64,000 nucleotides of DNA, taken from Acidobacteriota bacterium. Its GTDB lineage: Bacteria > Acidobacteriota > Thermoanaerobaculia > Gp7-AA8 > JAHWKK01. A program made the position numbers and the translations under genes. The stretch lies in assembly GCA_019347945.1 (NCBI GenBank), contig JAHWKK010000020.1, forward strand, positions 1-64,000. Direction: 5' to 3'. Position 1 is the first letter of the stretch. Every line of letters starts with the position of its first letter. Below are positions 43,398-52,383 of the stretch, piece by piece. Under the pieces are notes generated by a model. It had not been told where the DNA came from and did no database searches. It saw only the letters and a list, made by a program, of their open reading frames with translations.

Positions 43398-43939
43398 TTT
43401 TCGTTTATCCAGCCTTTCCCGACGAGCAGCCTGCGCAGTTGACGGCGTCCGTCGAAGAGCCGCGATTTGACGGTTTTCTCGGGGATGTCGAGAATCCGGG
43501 CCATCTCCCGGTAGCTGAGATTAAAAAAGTGGCGCAGCAGTATGACCGCGCGGTAGTCCTGCCCGAGCTCGTCGAGAGCGCTGTGCACCTGCCGTCCTGT
43601 TTCGGAGGCCTCGTAGGCGCGGGCAGGATCGGGTCTGTTCGTCGGCAGCTGAGCCGGAAGATCGCTCTGCGGCCGGGGCTTGCCGAGAAAATTGATCGAT
43701 TCGTTGATCGCAATCCGGTAGATCCAGCTGAAGAAGTTTCTCTCCGGATCGAACTGCCTCAGATTCTCGAAAGCTTTGACGAAGACGTCCTGCGATATCT
43801 CTTTGGCGTCCTCGTAGCTCCTGACCATTCGAAGGACCACATTGAAGACCGGTCCCTGGTATCTGTCTACGAGTAAGCCGAATGCTTCCACGTCGCCCTC
43901 CATACAGCGAGAGATGACTTCATGATCATCCTCACTCAC
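43394..43939 (-). CDS. ECF-family RNA polymerase sigma factor
   Basis: 181 residues, RpoE-like. Region 2 is EAFGLLVDRYQGPVFNVVLRMV with the DAKEISQDVFVKAFENLRQF -10 recognition helix; region 4 is DELGQDYRAVILLRHFFNLSYREMARILDIPEKTVKSRLFDGRRQL. GTG start at 43939. It is followed by its anti-sigma gene (4-base overlap) and preceded by a STAS gene 45 bases away. Such genes usually activate their own promoter; I did not find a convincing ECF promoter in the short gap. Confidence 0.95.
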   Translation of the reverse strand: MSEDDHEVISRCMEGDVEAFGLLVDRYQGPVFNVVLRMVRSYEDAKEISQDVFVKAFENLRQFDPERNFFSWIYRIAINESINFLGKPRPQSDLPAQLPTNRPDPARAYEASETGRQVHSALDELGQDYRAVILLRHFFNLSYREMARILDIPEKTVKSRLFDGRRQLRRLLVGKGWINEK

Positions 43940-43984
43940 GAAATACCGGGCGGGGTTGCGAAAAGTTGGTGAATCATTCGAGGA

Positions 43985-44269
43985 TCATTCGATTTTGAAG
44001 ATCTGATCGAATCCCGAGAAGTGGAAGATGTCGCGGATATGGCTACTGACATTGACGAGCCGCAACTCGTGGCCCTGCTCGCCGAGCCGTTTCTGCGCCG
44101 CGAGGAGAACCCCGAGTCCGGCACTGGAGATGTACTCGAGACCGGAGAAGTCGAGCACCCGGCTCTCCGTTGTCTTGGCGAGGTGGGGCTTCGCTTTGTC
44201 GACCTGCGCCGCATCGAGTCGGCCCTCAAACCGGAGCGTACCATTTGCATCTTCAGTGATTTCAAACAT
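43985..44269 (-). CDS. STAS-domain anti-sigma factor antagonist
   Basis: 94 residues, one STAS domain as in SpoIIAA and RsbV. FEGRLDAAQVDKAK, VLDFSGLEYISSAGLGVLLAA with the expected phosphorylatable serine (S48/S49), and a C-terminal FHFSGFDQIF. Unphosphorylated, it should bind the RsbW-like kinase encoded 2 bases upstream; the PP2C protein before that would reactivate it. Together these three genes form a full partner switch. Confidence 0.93.
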   Translation of the reverse strand: MFEITEDANGTLRFEGRLDAAQVDKAKPHLAKTTESRVLDFSGLEYISSAGLGVLLAAQKRLGEQGHELRLVNVSSHIRDIFHFSGFDQIFKIE

Positions 44270-44271
44270 AT

Positions 44272-44673
44272 CTAGGCTATTGACTTGACCATAGTGATGG
44301 TACCTTCCCGGCCGTTGAATGTGTAATCTACCCGGTCCATCACTTTCCGGATCAGGTGAATCCCGAGTCCACCGGGAGTGCGTTCCGAGACGGGCAGAGT
44401 GACATCGACTGCTCCCGCCTGTTCGAAATCGAACTCGTCCGCATCGAAGTCGGTAAGGGAGATGACGAGCTCGTCCTCCTCCCTCTCGAGAGTGACGAGG
44501 ATGTCTCCCTCACCGTCCGGGTTGTACCTGACCATGTTCGTAAAAGCTTCCTCGAGTGCGAGATCGACTGCATGGCGATGCTGCGGTTCGAGATTCTCGG
44601 CCTCGAAAAAACGCTCGATAAATCGGACGATCTGCTCGATGGCGCCGATTTGTCGCTTGAACCTGGCTCTCAT
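44272..44673 (-). CDS. RsbW-like anti-sigma serine kinase (HATPase)
   Basis: 133 residues of the GHKL ATPase fold. The N-box is AVDLALEEAFTNMVRYN, the G1 region DFDADEFDF is followed by TPGGLGIHLIRKVMD, and the end is GREGTITMVKSI. It should phosphorylate the STAS protein and bind a sigma or other target when the STAS protein is phosphorylated. It starts 130 bases after the PP2C gene and is 2 bases from the STAS gene. Confidence 0.93.
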   Translation of the reverse strand: MRARFKRQIGAIEQIVRFIERFFEAENLEPQHRHAVDLALEEAFTNMVRYNPDGEGDILVTLEREEDELVISLTDFDADEFDFEQAGAVDVTLPVSERTPGGLGIHLIRKVMDRVDYTFNGREGTITMVKSIA

Positions 44674-44803
44674 TTCTCTACCGTTTGTCCGAAGAGATGA
44701 AAAAATAGTATGCCCGGCTCGCGGCAGGGGTCAATCACGCTGGTGCGACACTAAATCGCAATCTGAGGCCCTCACTGGTTGAATGTGACGCAATGATGGA
44801 AAC

Positions 44804-46459
44804 TCAGTCCGTACGCTGTACACACACGATGGCAATGTCGTCCGACTGGGAAGCGCCGCCGGCGAACTCGGTGGCGGCCCTGACCGATTCGAGGGCGATC
44901 TCTCGAGGATCTTCCGACTGGCGCCGCTCGAGCGTTTCGATGAGCCGCCCGACCTCGAACAGTTCGTATTCAGCGTTGGCAGCTTCGGTGATGCCGTCGG
45001 TGTAGAGAAAGAGTGTTCCACCTTTCGGCATCTCGAGCTCTCCCTCGGTGTACACATACGATCCGAGGACTCCGAGAGCGACTCCGGGATTGGTCTCGAT
45101 CTGTGTCACCTGATCGGCGGCGATCAGGATCGGTGGATTATGACCTCCGTTGCAATAGGAGACTTTTCCGGTCGCCGGGTCGACCAGAGCGCAGAAGGCC
45201 GTCACGAACATCGAGGGGTCGGTTTTGGCGGCGAGCATGCGATTGAGGTCCGTGAGGATCCGCGAAGGGGAGTGGTCGTACAGAGCCATGGTGTAGAACG
45301 AGGCCGCCACACCCGCCATCACGAGTGCGGCTGTGATCCCTTTTCCGCTCACGTCGGCGATGATCACGTAGATTCGTCCGTCGGGGCGGACGACGAAATC
45401 GTAATAGTCCCCACCGACCGTCCGGCACGGCTGGTTGTAGCTGGCAAAGATGAACCCTTCAACTTCTGGAGTCGTCGATGGAAGGAGACGGCTTTGGATC
45501 AGGAAAGCGGTCTCCAGCTCCTTTTCCATTCGCTGCTTCGCCTCGACCTCCTCACGAAGGAGTGTCGTTTCCAGCTTTCTGGCTGCAATTCGTGCGACCT
45601 GAGCGGCGAGCGCGACGTCCTCCTCCGTGATCAGTCGCTGTGTCAGCTTGTAATCGATGTAGAGGATCCCGGTCACCTCGTCGCGGACGATGATCGGTGC
45701 GCAGAGAGCCGCCCGAATGCTCTGCCCCGCAATCGACTTCGCCGCGGCGAGATCGGAGAAGTCGGAGTCGTCGGCGAAGGATACGGCTCTCCGCTTTTCC
45801 ACGACTTCATTCAGCAGGGTCCTGCTGATCCGCAGATCGGCGTCTTCTTCATCACTGCTCCGCCGGACCCTGACGTCAGTGAATGTTTCCCGGTCTGGTG
45901 CGAGAACACCGAGGGCGACCCGTGTAGGAGTGAAGAGCTCCATCACCTTGTCGACGATGAAATCGAAGAGCTCTTCCATCGGCTTCTCTTCGAGCAGTTC
46001 CATCGCGAGACGGTTGAGGAGATTGAGCCGCTCTGTCTGCCGGTCTTCAGAGCGCTTCTTGGTAGAGGCGTCGATGGCGGGGAGAGAGAGGTTGATGGTG
46101 GAGGAGGGGAGATCGGGAGTGATCGTCAGACGGCTCGGGGGAGCGGTCTCTCCTTCGTCGACCATGATGATCTCGTTCTCCCCGATCGTGATCCGGTCTC
46201 GTGGGGTGACCGGTATCAGGCTCTCGACTCTGTGACCATTCAGGTACGTGCCATTGGCACTCCCTTTATCTGAGACGAACCAGGCGTCTCCTTTCCGCGT
46301 GAGCTGAGCATGCTGCCGGGAGAGGTACCGGTCCGGGATCTGAATCGTGCACGACTCCGCCCGGCCGATCGTCACGACATCGTCGGTGAGTGCGTAATCC
46401 GTCGCCGCGACGTTGGGGCGGCAGACCCTCAGCTTGAGAACATTTTCGGAAACCGCCAT
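44804..46459 (-). CDS. PP2C/SpoIIE-type phosphatase with FHA and GAF domains (RsbU-like)
   Basis: 551 residues from ATG 46459 (MAVSENVLKL), with GGGGAA upstream; an in-frame ATG at 46519 has no ribosome binding site. Order: FHA (about 8-100; VTIGRAESCTIQIPDRYLSRQHAQL, SANGTYLNGHRV), GAF (about 125-300; ALGVLAPDRETF, CAPIIVRDEVTGILYIDYK), coiled linker, and the phosphatase (about 320-550; GGDYYDFVVRPDGRIY, ADVSGKGITAALVMA, NGGHNPPIL, LYTDGITEA, QSDDIAIVCVQ). The metal-binding aspartates are present. It should dephosphorylate the STAS antagonist; the FHA domain offers an input from one of the nearby Thr kinases. Confidence 0.93.
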   Translation of the reverse strand: MAVSENVLKLRVCRPNVAATDYALTDDVVTIGRAESCTIQIPDRYLSRQHAQLTRKGDAWFVSDKGSANGTYLNGHRVESLIPVTPRDRITIGENEIIMVDEGETAPPSRLTITPDLPSSTINLSLPAIDASTKKRSEDRQTERLNLLNRLAMELLEEKPMEELFDFIVDKVMELFTPTRVALGVLAPDRETFTDVRVRRSSDEEDADLRISRTLLNEVVEKRRAVSFADDSDFSDLAAAKSIAGQSIRAALCAPIIVRDEVTGILYIDYKLTQRLITEEDVALAAQVARIAARKLETTLLREEVEAKQRMEKELETAFLIQSRLLPSTTPEVEGFIFASYNQPCRTVGGDYYDFVVRPDGRIYVIIADVSGKGITAALVMAGVAASFYTMALYDHSPSRILTDLNRMLAAKTDPSMFVTAFCALVDPATGKVSYCNGGHNPPILIAADQVTQIETNPGVALGVLGSYVYTEGELEMPKGGTLFLYTDGITEAANAEYELFEVGRLIETLERRQSEDPREIALESVRAATEFAGGASQSDDIAIVCVQRTD

Positions 46460-46673
46460 CGGATTCCCCGCGTCTATCCGTCCAAAACCGGAGCTTAAAA
46501 GAATAGCGGACCCGGGCATGGATGTGCTAGTTGAAAAAGGCGACGACCGAAAAATGAAGGTCCCCTCATTTGCTTTGCTGAGCGATTCTTCGGCGGAGGA
46601 CGGAATGAAGTGCCAAGGAGCATGGATGAGCCTATCCCTCCTTCGTCGGATCTTCGCGGGGTAAAATCACCCC

Positions 46674-49600
46674 TTGGCTCCGGAGGTACTTTCCCACTAT
46701 AGGATCGACCGCAAGCTGGGGCAGGGCGGGATGGGGGAGGTCTACCTTGCCGAGGATCTCGTTCTCGGTCGAAAGGTGGCGATCAAACTGCTGTCAGAGG
46801 CAAGTCGATTCCAGGAGAACGCGATTCGCCGCTTCCGGGGGGAGGCGCGTGCGATCTCTGCCCTGAATCATCCGAACATCGTGATCATTCACGAGATCGG
46901 GGAGGACCAGGGTCAGTTGTTCATCGTCACCGAGCTTATCAAAGGAAAGACTCTGCGACAGATCATCGGGCACTCCCAGGAGCTCGCCGAGATTCTCGAC
47001 ATCGCCGTCGAGATCGCCGCGGCGCTGCAGGGAGCCCATGAAGCAGGCGTCATCCACCGCGACGTCAAACCGGAAAATATCATGGTCAACGAGTACGGAG
47101 TAGTGAAGCTGCTCGATTTCGGGCTGGCCAAGCTCACAGCCGACGATACCCAGCAGCCGGAGACGGGGATCGTGCTCGGAACGCTTCCGTACATGGCTCC
47201 GGAGCAGATCAGGGCCGAGCTGGTGGATGAGCGATGCGACGTCTTCAGCCTCGGAGTGATCATCTACGAGATGATTTGTCGCCGCCGCCCATTCGATCAC
47301 GGCAGCTCCGAGGCGCTGATCAACACGATTCTCGGAAGCGAGCCGGACCAGCGCTGTCTTCTCCCGCTTCCCGGCGAGCTCCGGCGTCTTATCGTGCAGA
47401 TGCTCTCGAAATCACGCTTCGAACGTCCCTCCAGCGAGGCAGTCGCACACCAGTTGCGGGCGATTCGCACGATTCTGCATCAACCGGCCCCTCCCCACGA
47501 TGACGACGTCACACTGGAGCTGCACCGTAACGTTCCGGAGGAGGTGCCACATAATCTTCCTCCTGTCGAGGGCCCGCTCTACGGCCGGGACGAGGAGTTG
47601 CGCTCCATTCGAGCGATGCTCGAATCGTCCGAGATCCGTCTCATCACACTCACCGGCAGTGGCGGATGCGGGAAGACGCGCCTGGCACTGGAGATCGGGC
47701 ACCAGTTGCGCGGCAGCTTCCGGAATGGCGTCTATTTCGTTCACCTCGATACTGTGGACGATCCAGATCTGGTTCCCGCGGCCATCGGCCGCGCCATCGG
47801 CATCAGGGAGAGCGAGGGCAAAAGCATCGAAGATCTCCTGATGCTGGAGCTCAGGAACAGTAAGACACTGCTCATTCTCGACAATTTCGAGCACCTGACA
47901 GAGGCGTCGATCTTCATTTCGACTCTTCTCACCGCGTCCGAGAGGTTGAAAATTCTCGTCACTAGCCGCGCTCCTACGCGCACACGCTGGGAGCAGGAGT
48001 TTCCGCTGGAAACGCTGGCGGTCCCAGCTCTCTCGGATCCCTTCCGGCAGCTCTCCGAGAGTCCCGCCATTCGATTGTTCGTCAGACACGCCGTGCGAAC
48101 GATGCCGGCGTTCGAGCTCTCGGTCGAGAATGCTTCGGCCGTCGCCGAGATCTGCCGTGCACTGGAAGGAATGCCGCTGGCAATCGAGCTCGCTGCAGCG
48201 CGTGTAAAAGTCCTCTCGCCACGGGCGATCGCCGATCGACTCGGAAGTCCTCTTTCCCTTCTCACGGGGGGAGCGAGGGATCTGCCTGAACGTCAGCAGA
48301 CCTTGAGAGCGACGATTGAATGGAGTGTCCGTCTTCTGACCGACGAGGAGCGACGCTACTTCAGGGTTCTCTCCGTCTTTCCGGGAGGGTGCGGGATCGA
48401 GGCCGCGGAATCGATCGGGGAGAGGACCGAGGAGGGGGATGTGCTCGAAATGCTGGGAGCCTTGGTGGACAAAAGTCTTCTGCGGCAGTATCCCGACGCG
48501 GACGGGGCGGTACGGTTCACGATGTTCGAGACGATTCGCAGCTTCGCCTCGGAAATGCTGGAAGAAAGTGGAGAGGCCGAATGGGTGCGCGATCACCATG
48601 CGAAGTTTTATGCCGGGTACGCCGAAGAGTCGGACCCGCATCTGATCGGCCCGACGCAGGCGGTGGCACTGAAGCGTCTCGAGACCGAGCACGCGAACCT
48701 GCGATCCGCCATCACGTGGTGCATTCAACGGGACGACACCGATACCGCTCTCCGGCTGGCCGGCTCACTTTGGCGCTTCTGGAATCTCACGGGGCGATTG
48801 AGCGAAGGACGTGCACTACTCGCGAAAATCGTCGACAGCGAAGAGGGCCGGGCTGCTCTCCGAATGCGCGCGTTCTACGGCGCCGGGGTCCTTGCGGATT
48901 CGCAGGGAGACTTCGAAGAGGCACAGCGCCACTTTTCCCGTATGCTCGAGCTCGCGCAGGTTGAAGGGAGCGAATGGGGTGTTGCGAATGCGACCAATAA
49001 CCTCGGGATCGTCGCACTTCGTCGTGGCGATCTGTCTGCTGCCGAATCAGCGTTGGAGAAGGGGTTTCAGGCATGGAGTGAACTGGGAAACGATATGGCC
49101 GCGGCGCTCAGTCTCCAGAACCTGGGTAACGTCGCACGCGAGGCGGAGGATCTCCCGCTCGCAAAGCGACGGTACGACGAAGCTCTGGCCGGGTTCCGGC
49201 GTCTCGGGGATAAACGTGGAGAGGCATGGTCGCTCGACCTGATCGGCGACATCGAACGGCGGTGCGGAAACTTATCGGAAGCGCGGGAGCTGCTCGAGGA
49301 AAGTCTCGAATCGTTCATCGGGATCAACGATCACTGGGCGGTTGCTTCAGTCATGGCGGATCTCGGCAACGTGAATCGAGAGATGGGCGAGCTCGAGGAA
49401 GCGCGCGCTCTTCTCGAGGAGAGCCTGCTCATCTTTCGTGAGGTTTCCGATCTGAAGAGCTGCGCCGGCGTTCTCGACATGATTGCGGTGCTCTCCGGCG
49501 TAGCTGGGGAGCACGAAAGGACAGTGACGATCGCGGCTGCCGCCGTTGCGATTCGGCGTTCCATCGGTGCTCTCGCACCCACCAACCGGGGTAGTCTCGA

Positions 49601-49724
49601 TGAGTATCTCATCGAGGCGCGCGAGCATATCGGGGATGCCGCAGCCGACGAAGCATGGCGACGAGGTTCAGAGCTCTCACTCGAGCAGACGATCCGTTAT
49701 GCAGAGACCGGTTCCGGTCTATAA
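46674..49724 (+). CDS. Ser/Thr kinase - NB-ARC-type ATPase - TPR protein
   Basis: 1016 residues. Kinase (about 8-270): GQGGMGEVYLAED, VAIKLLS, VIHRDVKPENIMV, LLDFGLAKL, YMAPEQIRAELVDERCD. AAA/NB-ARC-like ATPase (about 300-600): YGRDEELRSIRAML, Walker A GSGGCGKTRLALE, Walker B LLILDNFEHL, then LEGMPLAIELAAARVKVLSP and the winged-helix region TIEWSVRLLTDEERRYFRVLSVFPGG. The C-terminal ~400 residues are TPR units (GVANATNNLGIVALRRGDLSAAESAL and similar). No transmembrane segment is evident. TTG start with no alternative nearby. It resembles signal-transduction ATPases of the AfsR/MalT class joined to a kinase. Confidence 0.92.
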   Translation: MAPEVLSHYRIDRKLGQGGMGEVYLAEDLVLGRKVAIKLLSEASRFQENAIRRFRGEARAISALNHPNIVIIHEIGEDQGQLFIVTELIKGKTLRQIIGHSQELAEILDIAVEIAAALQGAHEAGVIHRDVKPENIMVNEYGVVKLLDFGLAKLTADDTQQPETGIVLGTLPYMAPEQIRAELVDERCDVFSLGVIIYEMICRRRPFDHGSSEALINTILGSEPDQRCLLPLPGELRRLIVQMLSKSRFERPSSEAVAHQLRAIRTILHQPAPPHDDDVTLELHRNVPEEVPHNLPPVEGPLYGRDEELRSIRAMLESSEIRLITLTGSGGCGKTRLALEIGHQLRGSFRNGVYFVHLDTVDDPDLVPAAIGRAIGIRESEGKSIEDLLMLELRNSKTLLILDNFEHLTEASIFISTLLTASERLKILVTSRAPTRTRWEQEFPLETLAVPALSDPFRQLSESPAIRLFVRHAVRTMPAFELSVENASAVAEICRALEGMPLAIELAAARVKVLSPRAIADRLGSPLSLLTGGARDLPERQQTLRATIEWSVRLLTDEERRYFRVLSVFPGGCGIEAAESIGERTEEGDVLEMLGALVDKSLLRQYPDADGAVRFTMFETIRSFASEMLEESGEAEWVRDHHAKFYAGYAEESDPHLIGPTQAVALKRLETEHANLRSAITWCIQRDDTDTALRLAGSLWRFWNLTGRLSEGRALLAKIVDSEEGRAALRMRAFYGAGVLADSQGDFEEAQRHFSRMLELAQVEGSEWGVANATNNLGIVALRRGDLSAAESALEKGFQAWSELGNDMAAALSLQNLGNVAREAEDLPLAKRRYDEALAGFRRLGDKRGEAWSLDLIGDIERRCGNLSEARELLEESLESFIGINDHWAVASVMADLGNVNREMGELEEARALLEESLLIFREVSDLKSCAGVLDMIAVLSGVAGEHERTVTIAAAAVAIRRSIGALAPTNRGSLDEYLIEAREHIGDAAADEAWRRGSELSLEQTIRYAETGSGL

Positions 49725-49752
49725 TGGGGAATCGCTTTTACGGAGGTCGAAA

Positions 49753-50019
49753 ATGGCGCGGTACATGGTGACCCGAACGCTACCGCCACTCTCGGAGGAA
49801 CAGCTGAAAGAGGTCGGCAGGAAAGTGGTCGAGGCATGCAACGAGATCGAGGGGATGGAGTGGGTGCGCAGCCACATCACCTCGGATGGCAAGCATTCAT
49901 TCTGCGAATTCATTGCACCATCAGCCGAAGCGTGTCGCGCGCACGCTAAGCGGGCAGGACTGCCTGTGGACGATGTCCACCCGATCGGCGGACAGATCGG
50001 CCCGAAAAGTGAAGCCTGA
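49753..50019 (+). CDS. DUF4242 (nickel-binding SCO4226-like) protein
   Basis: 88 residues from ATG 49753 with GGAGG 6 bases upstream. MARYMVTRTLPPLSEEQLKEV, EGMEWVRSHITSDGKHSFCEFIAPSAEACRAHAKRAGLPVDDVHPI matches the small ferredoxin-like DUF4242 family, one member of which binds nickel in Streptomyces. Metal binding here is inferred. It follows the kinase-ATPase gene by 28 bases and could be cotranscribed. Confidence 0.85.
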   Translation: MARYMVTRTLPPLSEEQLKEVGRKVVEACNEIEGMEWVRSHITSDGKHSFCEFIAPSAEACRAHAKRAGLPVDDVHPIGGQIGPKSEA

Positions 50020-50036
50020 CTGACGTTGAATGGGCG

Positions 50037-50080
50037 GATCGTCCCGAACCACCCGGCCGATCGTCCCGAACCACCCGGCC
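50037..50080. repeat. 22-bp tandem repeat, two copies
   Basis: The unit GATCGTCCCGAACCACCCGG plus two C residues occurs twice in a row (50037-50058 and 50059-50080) and a third begins at 50081 before running into the duplicated phosphatase 5' end. Confidence 0.7.
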
Positions 50081-50225
50081 GATCGTCACGACATCGTCGG
50101 TCAGTGCGTAATCCGTCGCCGCGACGTTGGGGCGGCAGACCCTCAGCTTGAGAACATTTTCGGAAACCGCCATCGGATTCCCCGCGTCTATCCGTCCAAA
50201 ACCGGCGCTTAAAAGAATAGCGGAC
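50074..50225 (-). pseudogene. Duplicated 5' end of the PP2C phosphatase gene
   Basis: The 152 bases here match 46360-46511, the first ~33 codons and upstream flank of the phosphatase gene, with about two base differences and no gaps. On the minus strand it reads MAVSENVLKLRVCRPNVAATDYALTDDVVTIGR up to the tandem repeat and then leaves the frame. It carries the native start and possibly the promoter of the phosphatase gene but no gene body. Confidence 0.88.
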
Positions 50226-50289
50226 TTCGGGCTGGAGGGCGAGGGCATCGGCTTACATACATGGAGCCTTCTTTCGCGGCAGGAAGAGC

Positions 50290-50565
50290 CATAACGGATT
50301 CACGATACGAACTGACCTTCAGTGCCGCGAGCTTCTGGGAAATCACGATCAAGAGCTCGCTGGGGCGAGACGAGTTCCGGGTCGAGCCCCGGCTTCTCCG
50401 CCGGGGTCTGCTGGACAACGGCTATATCGAGCAGTCGAACTCCCTGGAGCGATCCACCGCCCAATGTACCGGAACATCGACCGTTTCCGGACTCGAGCAG
50501 GCGCCCGATCTTCCGCGATCGGGTCTTCGTTTGATGATCCCCGAGCGGCTTGATATGGTCGAAGA
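50290..50565 (+). pseudogene. Decayed VapC-type PIN toxin fragment
   Basis: FSAASFWEITIKSSLGRDEF and RRGLLDNGYIE match the middle of PIN toxins of the type with SAASLWEIAIK. A further part, MYRNIDRFRT and DDPRAA, lies in a different frame with a stop inside it. The N-terminal catalytic segment and the antitoxin gene are missing. Confidence 0.6.
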
Positions 50566-50792
50566 AACAGCGCAGGGAGGAATCCTCGTGAATCGTCGAT
50601 CGATCAATGGTTTTCGGCCGCGGGCTGCATCTGAGCGGAGCGGGGGGCTGTTCTCACGTCTTCTCATGGTGTTGTCTCCTGGTCGTAGACACCGCGTTTC
50701 CGGACGAGACGGAGATCACCCTGGAGGTCTGTCCTGCGGGGCTCGTGCAGTCTGCGAGCGAGACACCATCAATCTTTTCGAAAGGGGTAGTC

Positions 50793-51407
50793 GTGTCCAT
50801 TCGAATCGGTTGCTTGTTCGGAGCGATTTTGTCTGTGCTCCTGGCCACTCCCGTCGTGGAGGCGGATGCTGGCCGATCACCTTCCGAGATACTGGAGCTC
50901 GAGCGGAAGGCGATTCTCGCCGCAAAGACGCTCGACGAGGTGATCCAGTACATGCCGCCCGGTTATCAGGACAAGGCGCGCGAATTGCCCGACGAAAGAA
51001 AACAGGCGGCGCTCGAGGAGTGGAAGGTGCACGTGAAACCGCTCATTTACGAAAAGTTGGTGGAAGGCGATCGCGGCGCTGTGCTTGTCGAGAATCCAGT
51101 CAGAGACAGCGTGGAGATCAAAGTCATGAAGCGTGACGGTGAGCGGTGGGTCGTCGTGCGCGAAATCGGGCACGTCACCGCGACCGCGAGTGCACGGGGA
51201 ACGTTCTCGACGGAAGAGGCCGATGTGAACGTCACCTCCGCTCTCGTTATGCAGACGCACATCAATGGCATTCCTGTTCTCAGCCTCAGCAATGCGTTGC
51301 GGAATGCGCTGAACGAGGAGACCGAGGTTCCCTCGGTGATGATCCCGCTCCAGTCATGTCACGAGGCAGGCGTCTACGAATTGTCGCCGCGGAGCTCCGG
51401 AACGTGA
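50793..51407 (+). CDS. Exported hypothetical protein, 204 aa
   Basis: Not recognised. GTG 50793 is preceded by AAAGGGG at a good distance. A signal peptide (IGCLFGAILSVLLATPVVEADA) leads to a soluble domain of about 180 residues. A helical first half (SPSEILELERKAILAAKTLDEVIQYM, KQAALEEWKVHV) is followed by a beta-rich second half (GAVLVENPVRDSVEIKVMKRDGERWVVVREIG). The layout resembles small periplasmic proteins that carry a DUF4878-like half, but I cannot name it. It lies between a VapC remnant and an amine oxidase remnant. Confidence 0.65.
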   Translation: MSIRIGCLFGAILSVLLATPVVEADAGRSPSEILELERKAILAAKTLDEVIQYMPPGYQDKARELPDERKQAALEEWKVHVKPLIYEKLVEGDRGAVLVENPVRDSVEIKVMKRDGERWVVVREIGHVTATASARGTFSTEEADVNVTSALVMQTHINGIPVLSLSNALRNALNEETEVPSVMIPLQSCHEAGVYELSPRSSGT

Positions 51408-51411
51408 CCGG

Positions 51412-52222
51412 ATGACGCTCGGCGAGCACATGCGGGCAGAGGGAGCCTCACCGGCCGCCGTCGAGCTGGTTCGCGACACCATGTGGTTCGGTGCCGCTGT
51501 AGAGGGTGGCTCCGCACTCTCGTCGGTCTTCTCGGATCTGGGGCTCTTCATGGGCGGCGTGCCGTTCGTCCTGACCGGAGGCAATGATCAGCTTCCCACG
51601 AAGATGGCCGACCGCCTCGGTCGCAACATCCGATACGGGGTGGAAGTCGTCGGCATCCGCGATGCCGGCGATGCGGTTGAAGTTCGTACCCGACGCGGCG
51701 ATCAGTTGGACAGGCAGCAGGCCGAGCGCGTCATCTGCACGATCCCGGCGACCGTTCTCCGGACCATCGACTTCGACCCGGTGGTTCGACGAAGGAGTCA
51801 CCGCGTTCGCGCCGACCGACCTCCCCATCGGGGACATCCTCAGGCAGCCATCACACGATGTCGGAGGACCTCGGAAGCGGGCGATTCTCGAAGCGCAGAC
51901 CGTCGGACCGGACGCGCGGCGCCTCGCCGCGAGACCCGATTCGGAGATCATCGACGAGGTGGTTCATTACATGGAGATGGTCCATCCGGGGGTTCGTGAA
52001 CATCAGGAAGGCGGAACGGTCTGGGCGTGGAGCCGCGATCCCTATGCGATGGGATGCGTCTCCTGGCCCGCTCCGGGAGATGTGCTGCGCTTCCTCGAGC
52101 CCCTGCAGCGTTCCTGGGGACGGGTGCACTTCGCCGGCGAGCACACGACCATCTTACGTTCGACGATGGAGGGGGCGATCCGTTCCGGTATCCGTGCTGC
52201 GCACGAAGTGAACGAGGCGTAA
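51412..52222 (+). pseudogene. Flavin amine oxidase remnant with N-terminal loss, internal deletion and frameshift
   Basis: Frame 1 reads FGAAVEGGSALSSVFSDLG, VLTGGNDQLPTKMADRLG and ICTIPATVLRTIDFDP, typical of the middle of monoamine oxidases. After about 51781 the homology resumes in another frame (FAPTDLPIGDILRQPSHD, EMVHPGVREHQEGGTVWAW) and ends with VHFAGEHTTILRSTMEGAIRSGIRAA, the FAD-binding C-terminal motif. The N-terminal Rossmann GxGxxG part is absent, and about 30 residues are lost at the frame change. Non-functional. Confidence 0.85.
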
Positions 52223-52383
52223 TTTCGCAGATCGAATGCCTCCGGGTCAGGTCTGGTGTGGCCCCATTGTGCTGAAGGTGTGGCGCATTTCCCACTTCGC
52301 CCATTGCGCCATTTCGCCTATTTCCCGTAGCGTATGCATGGAGTGCGAAGGTTCGGACCATCGTCTAAGGAGGAGAGAAGACC

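Noticed and set aside
50261-51136. 291-residue frame overlapping the exported hypothetical gene
   Set aside because: Only its first part has PIN similarity; the rest is out of frame with the better-supported gene at 50793-51407 and has no domain.
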